Below the pieces are notes generated by a model. It saw nothing but the letters and a program-made list of their open reading frames with translations, had not been told where the DNA came from and did no database searches. DNA of 64,000 nt, from contig NZ_JAJSBI010000013.1 in NCBI RefSeq assembly GCF_021261325.1, positions 186,001 to 250,000 on the forward strand, in the 5' to 3' direction. Positions 52,560-62,022 of the stretch are shown piece after piece. Each line of letters opens with the position of its first letter. Positions within the stretch are counted from its first letter, which is position 1. Position numbers and translations under genes: made by a program. Source of the stretch: Streptomyces guryensis (GTDB taxonomy: Bacteria > Actinomycetota > Actinomycetes > Streptomycetales > Streptomycetaceae).

Positions 52560-53564
52560 ATGGAACTTCACGACGTCTGGTTCGTTCTGATCGCCGTCCT
52601 GTGGACCGGCTACTTCTTCCTGGAGGGCTTCGACTTCGGGGTCGGCATCCTCACCAAGCTGCTGGCTCGGAACCGTCCGGAGAGGCGGGTACTGATCAAC
52701 ACCATCGGGCCCGTGTGGGACGGAAACGAGGTGTGGCTGCTCTCGGCGGGTGGTGCGACCTTCGCCGCTTTCCCCGACTGGTACGCCACGCTGTTCTCCG
52801 GTTTCTACCTGGCGCTGCTCATGATCCTGGTCTGTCTGATCGTGCGCGGAGTCGCCTTCGAGTACCGGGCGAAGCGCCCCGAGGAGAACTGGCAGCGCAA
52901 CTGGGAGACCGCGATCTTCTGGACCTCGCTGATCCCGGCATTCCTGTGGGGTGTGGCCTTCGGCAACATCGTGCGCGGCGTGAAGATCGACAAGAATTTC
53001 GAGTACGTCGGCACCTTTTGGGACCTGCTCAACCCGTACGCGCTGCTCGGCGGTCTGGTGACGCTGACCCTCTTCACCTTCCACGGGGCCGTGTTCACGG
53101 CGCTCAAGACGGTCGGTGACATCCGGGAGCGGGCGCGGAAGCTCGCGACGGTGGTCGGTCTCGTCACCGCTGTGCTGGCACTGGTCTTCCTGCTGTGGAC
53201 ACAGGTCGACAGCGGCGACGGCAAGAGCCTGGTGGCGCTCGTCGTGGCCGTGGCGGCTCTGGTCGCCGCCCTGGCGGCGAATCAGGCCGGGCGCGAGGGC
53301 TGGTCGTTCGCACTGTCGGGGATCACGATCGTGGCCGCCGTGGCGATGCTCTTCCTGTCGCTCTTCCCGAACGTCATGCCGTCGTCGCTCAACGGGGACT
53401 GGAGCCTTACGGTCACCAACGCCTCGTCGAGCCCCTACACCCTGAAGATCATGACTTGGTGCGCGGGGATCGCCACGCCGATCGTCCTGCTCTACCAGGG
53501 GTGGACCTACTGGGTGTTCCGCAAGCGGATCGGTACGCAGCACATCGCAGACGCTGTGCACTGA
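52560..53564 (+). CDS. cydB: cytochrome bd oxidase subunit II
   Basis: 334 residues, eight or nine membrane helices, starting MELHDVWFVLIAVLWTGYFFLEGFDFGVG. It has the conserved GPVWDGNEVWLL and the C-terminal QGWTYWVFRKRI segment. It starts 18 bp after cydA and pairs with CydA in the oxidase. Confidence 0.96.
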   Translation: MELHDVWFVLIAVLWTGYFFLEGFDFGVGILTKLLARNRPERRVLINTIGPVWDGNEVWLLSAGGATFAAFPDWYATLFSGFYLALLMILVCLIVRGVAFEYRAKRPEENWQRNWETAIFWTSLIPAFLWGVAFGNIVRGVKIDKNFEYVGTFWDLLNPYALLGGLVTLTLFTFHGAVFTALKTVGDIRERARKLATVVGLVTAVLALVFLLWTQVDSGDGKSLVALVVAVAALVAALAANQAGREGWSFALSGITIVAAVAMLFLSLFPNVMPSSLNGDWSLTVTNASSSPYTLKIMTWCAGIATPIVLLYQGWTYWVFRKRIGTQHIADAVH

Positions 53565-53579
53565 TTCCGAGTTGGCCAT

Positions 53580-53593
53580 GTTTCACGTGAAAC
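53580..53593. other. parS site, exact
   Basis: GTTTCACGTGAAAC, 15 bp after cydB. First of two sites 36 bp apart. Confidence 0.92.
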
Positions 53594-53615
53594 ATGGCCC
53601 TTGAGAAGAGGGTGT

Positions 53616-53629
53616 GTTTCACGTGAAAC
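53616..53629. other. parS site, exact, overlapping cydCD start
   Basis: GTTTCACGTGAAAC spanning the probable cydCD start codon; the GTG at 53623-53625 is part of the site. Confidence 0.92.
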
Positions 53630-56600
53630 CGATCGACCCGCGATTGCTCCGCTACGCCCGTGCCACCCGCCTCTTCCTGGTGGCGGTCGTCGGTCTGGGC
53701 GTGGTCGGAGCGGCGCTGGTCATCGCCCAGGCGATGCTGATCGCCGAGGTGGTGGTGGGTGCCTTCCAGCGCGGGATGTCGGCTGGTGAACTCGGCACTC
53801 CCCTGATGCTGTTGGCGGCCGTCGCCTGTGGCCGTGCGCTGGTCTCGTGGCTCACCGAGCTCGCGGCGCACCGGGCGAGCGCGGCGGTGAAGTCGGAGCT
53901 GCGGGGACGGCTGCTGGAGCGTTCCGTGGAGCTGGGCCCGGGATGGCTGAGCGGACAGCGGACCGGGTCCCTCGTTGCCCTCGCCACCCGTGGAGTCGAC
54001 GCCCTCGACGACTACTTCTCGCGTTATCTGCCGCAGTTGGGACTTGCGGTGGTCGTGCCGGTGGCGGTGCTGGCCCGGATCGTCACCGAGGACTGGGTAT
54101 CGGCGGCGATCATCGTGGGGACCCTGCCGCTCATCCCGGTGTTCATGGTCCTGATCGGCTGGGCCACGCAGTCCCGCATGGACCGTCAGTGGCGGCTGCT
54201 GTCCCGGCTGTCCGGACACTTCCTGGATGTGGTCGCAGGGCTGCCCACCTTGAAGGTGTTCGGGCGCGCCAAGGCGCAGGCCGAGTCGGTCAAGCGCATC
54301 ACCGGCGAGTACCGGCAGGCGACCATGCGGACGCTGCGGATCGCCTTCATCTCGTCATTCGCGCTGGAGCTGCTCTCCACGCTGTCCGTGGCTCTGGTCG
54401 CCGTGACGATCGGCATGCGGCTCGTGCACGGCGAGATGGACCTGTACATCGGGCTCGTCATCCTTGTCCTCGCGCCCGAGGCATATCTGCCCTTGCGTCA
54501 GGTCGGTGCGCAGTACCACGCGGCGGCGGAGGGGCTTGCGGCGGCCGAGGAGATCTTCGCGGTCCTGGAGACTCCTGTGCCGCCGTCGGGAGTGGGGAGC
54601 GTTCCGGCGGGCGGTATTGCCTTCGAGGGAGTGACGGTTCGGTATCTCGGCCGGTCCGAGGACGCCGTGTCGGACGTGTCCTTCGCCGTCGAGCCGGGCG
54701 AGACCGTCGCGCTCGTCGGGCCGAGCGGCGCGGGCAAGTCGACGCTGCTGAACACCCTGCTGGGGTTCGTGCGGCCGGCTGAAGGACGGGTGCGGGTCGG
54801 GGGAGTCGATCTCGCTGACGTCGATCTTGAGCAGTGGAGGTCGAGGATCGCCTGGGTGCCGCAGCGGCCGCGTCTGTTCGCCGGGACACTCGCTGAGAAC
54901 GTACGGCTGGCCAGGCCTGACGCCGACGACAGCGCCGTACGCAAAGCGTTGAGCGAAGCCGGGGCGCTGGAGTTCGTGGACGCGCTGCCCCAGGGAGCCG
55001 AGACCGTGCTCGGGGAGGACGGGGCCGGGCTGTCCGCCGGTCAGCGGCAGCGACTCGCGCTGGCCCGGGCGTTCCTCGCTGACCGACCGGTGCTGCTGCT
55101 CGATGAGCCGACGGCCGCCCTGGACGGAGCCATCGAGGCCGCGGTCGTGGATGCGGTACGGCGGCTGGCGGTGGGGCGGACGGTGCTGCTGGTGGTGCAC
55201 CGGCCGGCACTGCTGGCGGTTGCGGACCGGGTGGTACGGCTGGATACAGCGGATACAGCGGATAAGGAGGGGACCGCGGGTACGACGGCGACGCTGGAGG
55301 GATCCGTGTCCCCCGCAGCTTCCGTGGTGGCGGGTGTTGTGACATCCGAGGTTCGCCCGGTCGAGACCGCTCCTCCCGCTCCGGAGGAGGCCGGGACGAC
55401 CGGTCCCACGACGGGGCCGCGCCCCGTCCTCACCCGAGTCCGTGCCATGTCCGGCCCCCGGCACAGCCGTCTGGCACTCGCCCTGCTCCTCGGCAGCCTT
55501 GCGCTCGGCAGCGCCGTCGGGCTCATGGCCACCTCCGGGTGGCTCATCTCGCGGGCCTCACAGCAGCCGCCCGTGCTGTATCTGATGGTGGCCGTGACGG
55601 CGACACGGGCCTTCGGCATCGGGCGGGCCGTCTTCCGCTATGCCGAGCGGCTCGTGTCCCACGACGCGGTGCTGCGGATGCTCGCCGACACCAGGGTCGC
55701 CGTCTACCGGCGGCTGGAACGACTGGCCCCCGCCGGGCTGCGCAGCACCCGCCGGGGCGACCTGCTCTCGCGGCTCGTCGCCGACGTGGACGCGCTGCAG
55801 GACTACTGGCTGCGCTGGCTGCTGCCCGCCGGTTCCGCGGCGATCGTGTCCGCCGCGGCCGTCGGCTTCACGACCTGGCTGCTGCCCGAGGCCGGTGTCG
55901 CGCTCGCCGCCGGGCTGGTGGCGGCCGGAGTCGGTGTCCCGCTGGTCACCGGCGCTGTGTCCCGCCGCGCCGAACGCAGGCTGGCCCCTGCTCGAGGAGT
56001 GCTCGCGACGCGCGTGACCGATCTGCTGACCGGCACCGCGGAGCTGACCGTCGCCGGCGCCCTGCCGGCTCGTACCGCCGAGGCACGGCGAGCCGACGGC
56101 ACGCTCACCTGGATCGCCTCGCGAGCCGCCAACGCCACCGCGCTCGGTGACGGACTCACCGCGCTGCTCTCCGGCCTTACGGTTGCCGCCACCGCCCTCG
56201 TGGGCGCCCAGGCGGTCGCCGACGGGCGGCTGGGCGGTGTGGCGATGGCCGTCGTCGTCCTGACCCCGCTGGCCGCCTTCGAGGCGGTCCTCGGGCTGCC
56301 GCTCGCCGTGCAGTACCGGCAACGGGTGCGCAGAAGCGCGGAGCGCGTGTACGAGGTCCTGGACGCGCCCGAGCCGGTCCGGGAGCCGGAACAGCCCCTG
56401 CAAGCCCCCGCCTCCCCCTTCCCGGTCGTTCTGAAGGGGCTGACCGCCAGGTACGAAGGACAGGACCGGGGAGCACTCGACGGCCTCGACCTGACCCTCC
56501 ATCAGGGGCGACGCATCGCCGTCGTCGGGCCGTCCGGATCCGGCAAGACGACGATGGCGCAGGTGCTGCTGCGGTTCCTGGACGCGGAAACGGGCTCGTA

Positions 56601-57168
56601 CACGCTGGCCGGCGTGGACGCCCACGCGCTCGACGGCGACGACGTACGACGACTCGTCGGGCTGTGCGCCCAGGACGCGCACCTCTTCGACAGCTCGGTA
56701 CGCGAGAACCTGCTGCTGGCGAAGAAGGACGCCACCGAGGGCGACCTGCGCGACGCGTTGGCCCGGGCCCGGCTGCTGGGCTGGGCCGAGAGTCTGCCCG
56801 ACGGGCTGGACACGCTGGTCGGTGAACACGGGGCCCGGCTGTCGGGCGGACAGCGTCAGCGGCTCGCACTGGCCCGCGCACTGCTCGCCGACTTCCCCGT
56901 CCTGGTCCTCGACGAGCCCGCCGAACACCTCGACCTGCCGACGGCCGACGCCCTCACCGCCGACCTGCTGGCCGCCACCGAGGGCCGTACGACACTGCTC
57001 ATCACACACCGGCTGGCCGGCCTGGAGGCGGTCGACGAGGTCGTCGTACTGGACGAGGGGCGGCTGGTGCAGCGCGGGACGTACGCCGAACTGGCCGCCG
57101 TACCGGGGCCGTTGCGGGAGATGGTGGAACGGGAGACGGAGACGGAGCTGCTGGTCGGAGCGGCGTAG
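53623..57168 (+). CDS. cydCD: fused CydDC ABC transporter
   Basis: About 1181 residues joining CydD and CydC halves in one chain, as usual in Streptomyces. Such transporters export thiols (cysteine/glutathione in E. coli) needed for cytochrome bd assembly. Half 1: six helices, then Walker A GPSGAGKST (about 365), signature LSAGQRQRLAL (about 470), Walker B LLLDEPTAALD. A linker rich in Thr/Ala/Pro follows. Half 2: Walker A GPSGSGKTT (about 966), LSGGQRQRLAL (about 1073), VLVLDEPAEHLD. I chose the GTG at 53623 because GAGAAGAGGG is ten bases upstream; the in-frame GTG at 53614 is only one base from that sequence. The start lies within a parS site. Confidence 0.93.
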   Translation: MKPIDPRLLRYARATRLFLVAVVGLGVVGAALVIAQAMLIAEVVVGAFQRGMSAGELGTPLMLLAAVACGRALVSWLTELAAHRASAAVKSELRGRLLERSVELGPGWLSGQRTGSLVALATRGVDALDDYFSRYLPQLGLAVVVPVAVLARIVTEDWVSAAIIVGTLPLIPVFMVLIGWATQSRMDRQWRLLSRLSGHFLDVVAGLPTLKVFGRAKAQAESVKRITGEYRQATMRTLRIAFISSFALELLSTLSVALVAVTIGMRLVHGEMDLYIGLVILVLAPEAYLPLRQVGAQYHAAAEGLAAAEEIFAVLETPVPPSGVGSVPAGGIAFEGVTVRYLGRSEDAVSDVSFAVEPGETVALVGPSGAGKSTLLNTLLGFVRPAEGRVRVGGVDLADVDLEQWRSRIAWVPQRPRLFAGTLAENVRLARPDADDSAVRKALSEAGALEFVDALPQGAETVLGEDGAGLSAGQRQRLALARAFLADRPVLLLDEPTAALDGAIEAAVVDAVRRLAVGRTVLLVVHRPALLAVADRVVRLDTADTADKEGTAGTTATLEGSVSPAASVVAGVVTSEVRPVETAPPAPEEAGTTGPTTGPRPVLTRVRAMSGPRHSRLALALLLGSLALGSAVGLMATSGWLISRASQQPPVLYLMVAVTATRAFGIGRAVFRYAERLVSHDAVLRMLADTRVAVYRRLERLAPAGLRSTRRGDLLSRLVADVDALQDYWLRWLLPAGSAAIVSAAAVGFTTWLLPEAGVALAAGLVAAGVGVPLVTGAVSRRAERRLAPARGVLATRVTDLLTGTAELTVAGALPARTAEARRADGTLTWIASRAANATALGDGLTALLSGLTVAATALVGAQAVADGRLGGVAMAVVVLTPLAAFEAVLGLPLAVQYRQRVRRSAERVYEVLDAPEPVREPEQPLQAPASPFPVVLKGLTARYEGQDRGALDGLDLTLHQGRRIAVVGPSGSGKTTMAQVLLRFLDAETGSYTLAGVDAHALDGDDVRRLVGLCAQDAHLFDSSVRENLLLAKKDATEGDLRDALARARLLGWAESLPDGLDTLVGEHGARLSGGQRQRLALARALLADFPVLVLDEPAEHLDLPTADALTADLLAATEGRTTLLITHRLAGLEAVDEVVVLDEGRLVQRGTYAELAAVPGPLREMVERETETELLVGAA

Positions 57169-57310
57169 GGGAGGGCGGCCTGCGCGGAGCGGCAGGCGCC
57201 TGGCTGACTTGTCACGATCCATCCCGCACTGAGCCATCCGGGGTGCTGTTTCCCCCAGGCGTAGGACTTGAACATGACCCGTCCCGATGGGGCAGGTCAC
57301 GATCGCTGAC

Positions 57311-58375
57311 ATGCGCTCATTCCGCCGTCATCCGCTGCTCGCTCCGGCCTTGTTGTGTGCGCTCCTCCTGCTGGTGGCCCGGCCCGCCGACGCCGTGGGC
57401 GTGGGCGACGGAGACGGGATCGGCGACAGCTCCGGCCTCAGCACCCAGGTCGCGCAGCTCTACGAGGATGCGGCACTGGCGACGCAGCAGTACGAAGCGG
57501 GGCGCCAGGAGGCCGAGGTACGGCGGGCGCAGGCCGAGCAGGCCCAGGCGCTGCTCGACGGGGAACGGAGGGAGATCGCCGGCCTGCACGATGACCTGGG
57601 CCGGATGGCGCGCGCCCAGTACCGCACTGGTGGTGCTCTCCCGGTGGCCGCGCAATTGATTCTCGCGGACAGCCCGGACGCACTGATGCGCGGCCAGCAC
57701 GTTCTTGCGCAGGCCAATCTGGCGCTGGCCGACTCCGTCGGCAGGAGCCGGCGGGCCGAGGCGCGGTTCGCCGCCGACGAGGAGAAGGCCAAGGCGGCGT
57801 GGCAGGCGCTGGAGAAGCGGAACACCGAACTCGCCGCCGTGAAGGACACGATCGAGCGGAAACTCGAGGAGGCACGTGGGCAGTTGCAGGGGCAGGCGGA
57901 GGCTTCGGTCGCGGCCGGCAGCTGCCGCGGCTCCGTCCGGCTGGACCAGCCGAAGAGGAGCTTCACGCAGCCGTGGGTCGCCCCCGTGGAGACGTACGAG
58001 CTGTCAGCGGGTTTCGGCAGCGGCGGCGACCGGTGGGCGAACCGGCATACCGGGCAGGACTTCGCGGTGCCCATCGGCACGCCGGTGCGGGCGGTCGGCG
58101 CGGGACGCGTGGTGAGCGTGTCGTGCGGAGGCGCCTTCGGCATCGAGATCGTGATCCGGCACCCGGGCGGTTACTACACGCAGTACGCCCATCTCGCCGC
58201 CGTCGCCGTCGACCAGGGCGAGCGGGTGGACACGGGGCAGTGGATCGGCCAGTCGGGCACCACCGGCAACTCCACCGGCCCACATCTGCACTTCGAGGTA
58301 CGGGTCACGCCGCAGATGGGCTCCGCGGTGGATCCGGTGCCATGGCTGGCGGCACGAGGCGTCCCCCTCGCATGA
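57311..58375 (+). CDS. secreted M23 peptidase with coiled coil
   Basis: 354 residues from the ATG at 57311 (MRSFRRHPLL), with an N-terminal signal peptide ending near ADA (residue about 27). A coiled-coil region (about 45-190) precedes a LytM/M23 domain with H-T-G-Q-D (zinc ligands) and HLHFE at the end, plus YAHL. This EnvC/RipA-like layout suits regulated peptidoglycan cleavage at division. All zinc ligands are present. Confidence 0.9.
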   Translation: MRSFRRHPLLAPALLCALLLLVARPADAVGVGDGDGIGDSSGLSTQVAQLYEDAALATQQYEAGRQEAEVRRAQAEQAQALLDGERREIAGLHDDLGRMARAQYRTGGALPVAAQLILADSPDALMRGQHVLAQANLALADSVGRSRRAEARFAADEEKAKAAWQALEKRNTELAAVKDTIERKLEEARGQLQGQAEASVAAGSCRGSVRLDQPKRSFTQPWVAPVETYELSAGFGSGGDRWANRHTGQDFAVPIGTPVRAVGAGRVVSVSCGGAFGIEIVIRHPGGYYTQYAHLAAVAVDQGERVDTGQWIGQSGTTGNSTGPHLHFEVRVTPQMGSAVDPVPWLAARGVPLA

Positions 58376-58378
58376 CCA

Positions 58379-58427
58379 CCAGGACGCCCAGGACGACCAG
58401 GACGACCAGGACGACCAGGATCACCGC
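58379..58427. repeat. 9-bp tandem repeat
   Basis: About five units related to CCAGGACGA directly after the M23 peptidase stop, between convergent genes. On the plus strand they encode Thr/Arg-rich peptide in a frame that begins at the ATGA overlap with the peptidase stop. It is more likely a simple repeat than a gene. Confidence 0.7.
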
Positions 58428-58433
58428 GGGCGG

Positions 58434-59303
58434 CTAACGCCGCTCTGTCAGCATCCGCTCGATGACGAGCGCGACCCCGTCGTCGTTGTTGGCGACGGTG
58501 CGGCCCGACGCCGCGGCGATGACGTCCGGATGCGCGTTGCCCATCGCGTAGGACCGGCCCGCCCAGGTGAGCATCTCGACGTCGTTCGGCATGTCCCCGA
58601 AGGCGACGACCTCCTCGTGCGAGATACCGCGCTCGGCGCAGCACAGGGCGAGCGTGCTCGCCTTGGAGACACCGGGGCCGCTGATCTCCAGCAGGGCGCT
58701 GGGGCTCGAGCGGGTGACGTTGGCCCGGTCGCCGATGGCGAGACGGGCGGTGGTGAGGAAAACGTCCGGGTCGAGGGTCGGGTGGTAGGCAAGGATCTTC
58801 AGCACCGGCTCGGCGGCGCCGGGGCCCTCCGCCGCCAGCAGATCCTCGGCCGGCATGAGGTTGTCCGGGATCTCCATGTGCAGCTTCGGATAGTCCGGCT
58901 CCTGGTGGAAGCCGTACGTCTGCTCCACCGCGTACACCGTGCCCGGAGCCGCGTCGCGCAGCAGCCGTACGGCGTCCAGCGCGTTGTCCCGGGCCAGCTC
59001 CCGCACCTTCACGAACCGGTGGGCGCCGGGGCCGCCGTGCAGGTCGACCACGGCCGCGCCGTTTCCGCAGATCGCCAGGCCGTGGCCGTGGACGTGGTCG
59101 CTGACGACGTCCATCCAGCGGGCCGGGCGGCCGGTGACGAAGAAGACCTCGATGCCCGCATCCTCGGCGGCGGCGAGGGCCGCGACCGTACGCGGGGAGA
59201 CCGACTTGTCGTCCCGCAGGAGAGTGCCGTCGAGATCGGTGGCTATGAGCCGCGGCGGAACGGCGGCGGCCGGGGTCTCGGGCTGTCGAGTCGCTGAGGT
59301 CAC
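58434..59303 (-). CDS. Cof-type HAD hydrolase
   Basis: 289 residues from the GTG at 59303 with GGGAG upstream; an ATG at 59321 is also possible. Motif I ATDLDGTLLRDDKSVS, motif II VTGRPARW, motif III Lys, motif IV FGDMPNDVEMLTWAGRSYAMGNA. It is a subclass IIB (Cof-like) sugar-phosphatase-type protein. The first 16 residues before the HAD fold are Ala/Pro-rich. Substrate unknown. Confidence 0.9.
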   Translation of the reverse strand: MTSATRQPETPAAAVPPRLIATDLDGTLLRDDKSVSPRTVAALAAAEDAGIEVFFVTGRPARWMDVVSDHVHGHGLAICGNGAAVVDLHGGPGAHRFVKVRELARDNALDAVRLLRDAAPGTVYAVEQTYGFHQEPDYPKLHMEIPDNLMPAEDLLAAEGPGAAEPVLKILAYHPTLDPDVFLTTARLAIGDRANVTRSSPSALLEISGPGVSKASTLALCCAERGISHEEVVAFGDMPNDVEMLTWAGRSYAMGNAHPDVIAAASGRTVANNDDGVALVIERMLTERR

Positions 59304-59394
59304 CCGCCCATTCTCCCGCATATGCCTGCACGGCCGTGCGGGAGTGCGCACATGTGAGTGGTTACCGTCCTCAGCGCCGCCACAGCCCGCCCGC

Positions 59395-60095
59395 TCAGCC
59401 GAGCTGTGCCGCGGCCTCCATGGCGATCTGCTCGAAGACCTTCTCGTCCGCGGCGAAGTCGGAGTCGGGGACGGGCCAGTGGAGCACGATCTCCGTGAAG
59501 CCCAGCTCCCGGTACCGGCCCGCGAAGTCCACGAACGCGTCGAGCGACTCCAGAGGCCGGGCACGGTCCGGGGTGAAGCCGGTGAGCAGGACCTTGTCCA
59601 GCCCGGTCACGTCCCGGCCGATCTCGGCGCAGGCGTCGGCCAGCTTCTCGGCCTGGCCACGAATGGCTTGAACCGACTGTTCGGAAGTGCCGTTCTCGTA
59701 CAGCCTGGGGTCGCCCGTGGTCACCCATGCCTGCCCGTACCGCGCGGCCAGCCGCATTCCGCGCGGGCCTGTCGCCGCCACCGTGAATGGCAGCCGGGGG
59801 CGCTGCACACAACCCGGTATGTTGCGCGCCTCGTGCGCCGAGTAGAAGTCGCCTTCGTAGGACACCCCGTCCTTGCCGTCCTCGGTCAGCAGCCGGTCCA
59901 GGAGCTGGACGAACTCGGCGAACCGCTCCGCGCGCTCCCGCGGGGTCCAGGGCTCCTGCCCCAGCACGGTGGCGTCGAAGCCGTTGCCACCCGCGCCGAC
60001 GCCGAGGGTGAACCGGCCCGAGGAGATGTCGTCGAGGGAGATCAGCTCCTTCGCGTACGGCACCGGGTGGCGGAAGTTCGGCGAGCCCACTCCGT
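59395..60095 (-). pseudogene. LLM-class F420-dependent oxidoreductase, 5' end removed by integration
   Basis: The remaining reading frame begins at VGSPNFRHPVPYAKELISLDDIS, which in intact LLM proteins lies about 70 residues from the start (usually after RLGTL). It runs 230 residues through FTLGVGAGGNGFDATVLG to the natural stop. The DNA immediately beyond, at about 60091, belongs to the mobile element, and the apparent GTG start at 60090 is fortuitous. Full-length members have about 290-310 residues. The missing 5' part should lie at the other end of the element, outside this window. Confidence 0.8.
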
Positions 60096-60113
60096 GCTCA
60101 TACCATCGGTCCC
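60075..60113. mobile_element. att junction of integrated element
   Basis: Boundary between LLM coding sequence and the serine-integrase gene. The integrase ATG at 60114 is about 20 bp past the last LLM codon, as expected for an attP next to int. The exact core cannot be fixed without the other junction. Confidence 0.6.
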
Positions 60114-61547
60114 ATGCGACGACCCAGGCCCCACGAGCCGACCATAACCCCAGGTGAGCCGGCGGCTCTCTACTGCCGGATATCCCAGGCGGACGACGAC
60201 GACCAGACCGGCGTCGATCGGCAGGAACGTATCTGCAGGGAGATCGCCGAGCGCCGGGGGCTCACCATTGACCCTGCCCACGTCTTCGTCGACAACAGCC
60301 GGTCGGCTTGGAGCCGGGGGCGTAAGCGGCCGGGCTGGGATCAGCTCCTGGAACGCGCCCAGCGGCGTGAGTTTCAGCACGTCATCGCGTATCACCCAGA
60401 CCGGCTGATGCGGCAGCCGAGGGACCTGGAGGAACTGCTCCAGGTCTCGGACGAGCACCAGATCATGCTGCACGGCGAGGCGAACCGGCGGAATCTCTCG
60501 GACCCCGACGACCGGTTCATCCTGCGGATCGAGGTCGCGCATGCCTGCCGATCGTCAGACGACACCTCGCGGCGGCTGAAGTCGGCGCTGAAGGAGCGCG
60601 CCGAGACCGGCCTTCCGCACTCGGGCAAGCGCCGCTTCGGATACGAGGCCGACGGCATGACCATCCGGGAGGACGAGGCCGAGATCGTCCGCGAGGTCTT
60701 CGACCGCTACCTCAAGGGGCAGAGCCCGAGCGCGATCGCCCTGGTCCTCCACAAGCGCGGCATTAAGACCGTGTACGGCAAGGAGTGGACGCAGGGGACG
60801 GTCCGCGCCCTCCTCGACTCCCGACATGTTGCCGGCATCCGTATGCATCAGGGCGAGGAGGTCGGGCTGGGCAAGTGGCTCGCGATCATCGACCAGGGGG
60901 TGTGGGAGGAGACCCGGGCACGGCGCGAGTACCGGTCCGCCGTGCACCAGACGAACCTGGAGCTGCGGCGCTTCTACCTGCTGCGCGGCCTGGTCATGTG
61001 CTCGCGCTGCGGCACCCTGATGTCCGGCACGAAGATCGGCGGGGTGCCGTCGTACCTGTGTACGCGCAGGAGCCGCAACGGTGAGAAGAAGTGCGTGCGG
61101 CGAATCGCCGCGGTGAAGCTGGAGGAGTTCGTCACGGAAGCGGCCATCGATCTGCTCGGCAGGCTCACCGTCTCCGGCCAGCTCGCGTCGACCGTGATGC
61201 CAGACACGGCGGCGGAGTCCGTCGAGGCCGACCAGCGGCAGCTCGACGAGCTGAACGGGATGTGGACCGCGAAGGAGATCTCCACGGCGGAGTACCGCAG
61301 GATGCGCAAGGAGATCACCGATCGCATCGCCAAGGCCCAGCGCCGCCTCGTCGTACGGCCGATGAAGCTGCTCGACGGACTGACGGGGCCTGGCGCGAAG
61401 GCTGCCTGGAACGCCGAGGAGATGACGGACGAGCGGCGCAACGCGGTGCTGCGGTTCCTGTTCGCCGGGGTGGTGATAGACGCTTCCGGCAAGCCGAGTG
61501 GGGTCTTCGACTGGGATCGGATCGCCATCGAGCAGAACCCGCTGTAG
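60114..61547 (+). CDS. int: large serine recombinase (integrase)
   Basis: 477 residues. N-terminal resolvase catalytic domain with the nucleophile serine in YCRISQADDD (about S24) and the arginine-containing AYHPDRLMR. Recombinase domain (GKRRFGYEADGMTIREDEAEIVREVFDRYLKGQS) and zinc ribbon (CSRCGTLMSG ... YLCTRRSRNGEKKC) follow, then a coiled-coil region. This is the layout of phiC31-type integrases, which are directional and need a separate excision factor. It is oriented away from the interrupted LLM gene. Confidence 0.95.
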   Translation: MRRPRPHEPTITPGEPAALYCRISQADDDDQTGVDRQERICREIAERRGLTIDPAHVFVDNSRSAWSRGRKRPGWDQLLERAQRREFQHVIAYHPDRLMRQPRDLEELLQVSDEHQIMLHGEANRRNLSDPDDRFILRIEVAHACRSSDDTSRRLKSALKERAETGLPHSGKRRFGYEADGMTIREDEAEIVREVFDRYLKGQSPSAIALVLHKRGIKTVYGKEWTQGTVRALLDSRHVAGIRMHQGEEVGLGKWLAIIDQGVWEETRARREYRSAVHQTNLELRRFYLLRGLVMCSRCGTLMSGTKIGGVPSYLCTRRSRNGEKKCVRRIAAVKLEEFVTEAAIDLLGRLTVSGQLASTVMPDTAAESVEADQRQLDELNGMWTAKEISTAEYRRMRKEITDRIAKAQRRLVVRPMKLLDGLTGPGAKAAWNAEEMTDERRNAVLRFLFAGVVIDASGKPSGVFDWDRIAIEQNPL

Positions 61548-61702
61548 GCGAGGCAATGAGGCGAGAGCCAGGGGGCACTCCTGGGCACGGCGGCGGAGCA
61601 ACATAGCAGCAGATCGCCGGTTACCCAAACCGGCGAATCTCCGGACACTGAAGGTCGCCTCGGAGGACCTGCCAGTCCTTCGTACGCGGCACGCACGGCC
61701 CT
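61548..61702 (+). terminator. integrase downstream region with hairpin
   Basis: Non-coding. CGCCGGTT pairs with AACCGGCG at 61615-61635 around ACCCA, the probable integrase terminator. No other feature recognised. Confidence 0.5.
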
Positions 61703-61793
61703 GGCGTTGGAGCGCCTCGGGCCAGGCGCGCGACCGACCGCCCATCGAACGACCGGCGGTGCGGAGTCTGCCAGCCCCGCACCGCCAGCAAGG
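61703..61793 (+). repeat. hairpin leader, copy A
   Basis: Upstream of the small ORF at 61802. It contains GGCGTTGGAGCGCC (61703-61716), GACCGCCCAT (61736-61745) and a 10-bp stem GGCGGTGCGG/CCGCACCGCC (61755-61786) with CTGCCA in the loop. The same blocks occur in the same order before the helicase gene (62023-62114). An AAGGA ribosome-binding sequence follows the hairpin. Confidence 0.7.
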
Positions 61794-61801
61794 ACTCGCT
61801 C

Positions 61802-61993
61802 ATGCCCCTGCCGTCCGCCCGCCAAGACGCCGTAGCCGCCCCGCGGACGCCGAGCCGCCGCGAAGCCCAGGCGGCAGCCCGTACCCAAGCCCTGACGCGC
61901 GTGTGCGCCGGATTCACGACGACCATCAGCCCGCACAGTGCCGCGCGGCTGGCCGACCTGATGTCGACCACGACGTACGCGAAGGCCGCATAG
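61802..61993 (+). CDS. small element-encoded protein
   Basis: 63 residues, Ala/Arg/Thr-rich, starting ATG after AAGGA. It has a helical segment RREAQAAARTQALTRVCAGF and ends ADLMSTTTYAKAA. It shares its leader structure with the helicase gene, which supports it being expressed. It could be an excision or regulatory factor given its size, but no domain is recognised. Confidence 0.55.
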   Translation: MPLPSARQDAVAAPRTPSRREAQAAARTQALTRVCAGFTTTISPHSAARLADLMSTTTYAKAA

Positions 61994-62022
61994 CGGCAGC
62001 CGCAGACATGGGAGCGGCCCCC

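Noticed and set aside
60042..60542. Minus-strand ORF spanning the LLM/integrase junction
   Set aside because: Not in the LLM frame; it is a shadow of the integrase coding sequence and creates no meaningful fusion protein.
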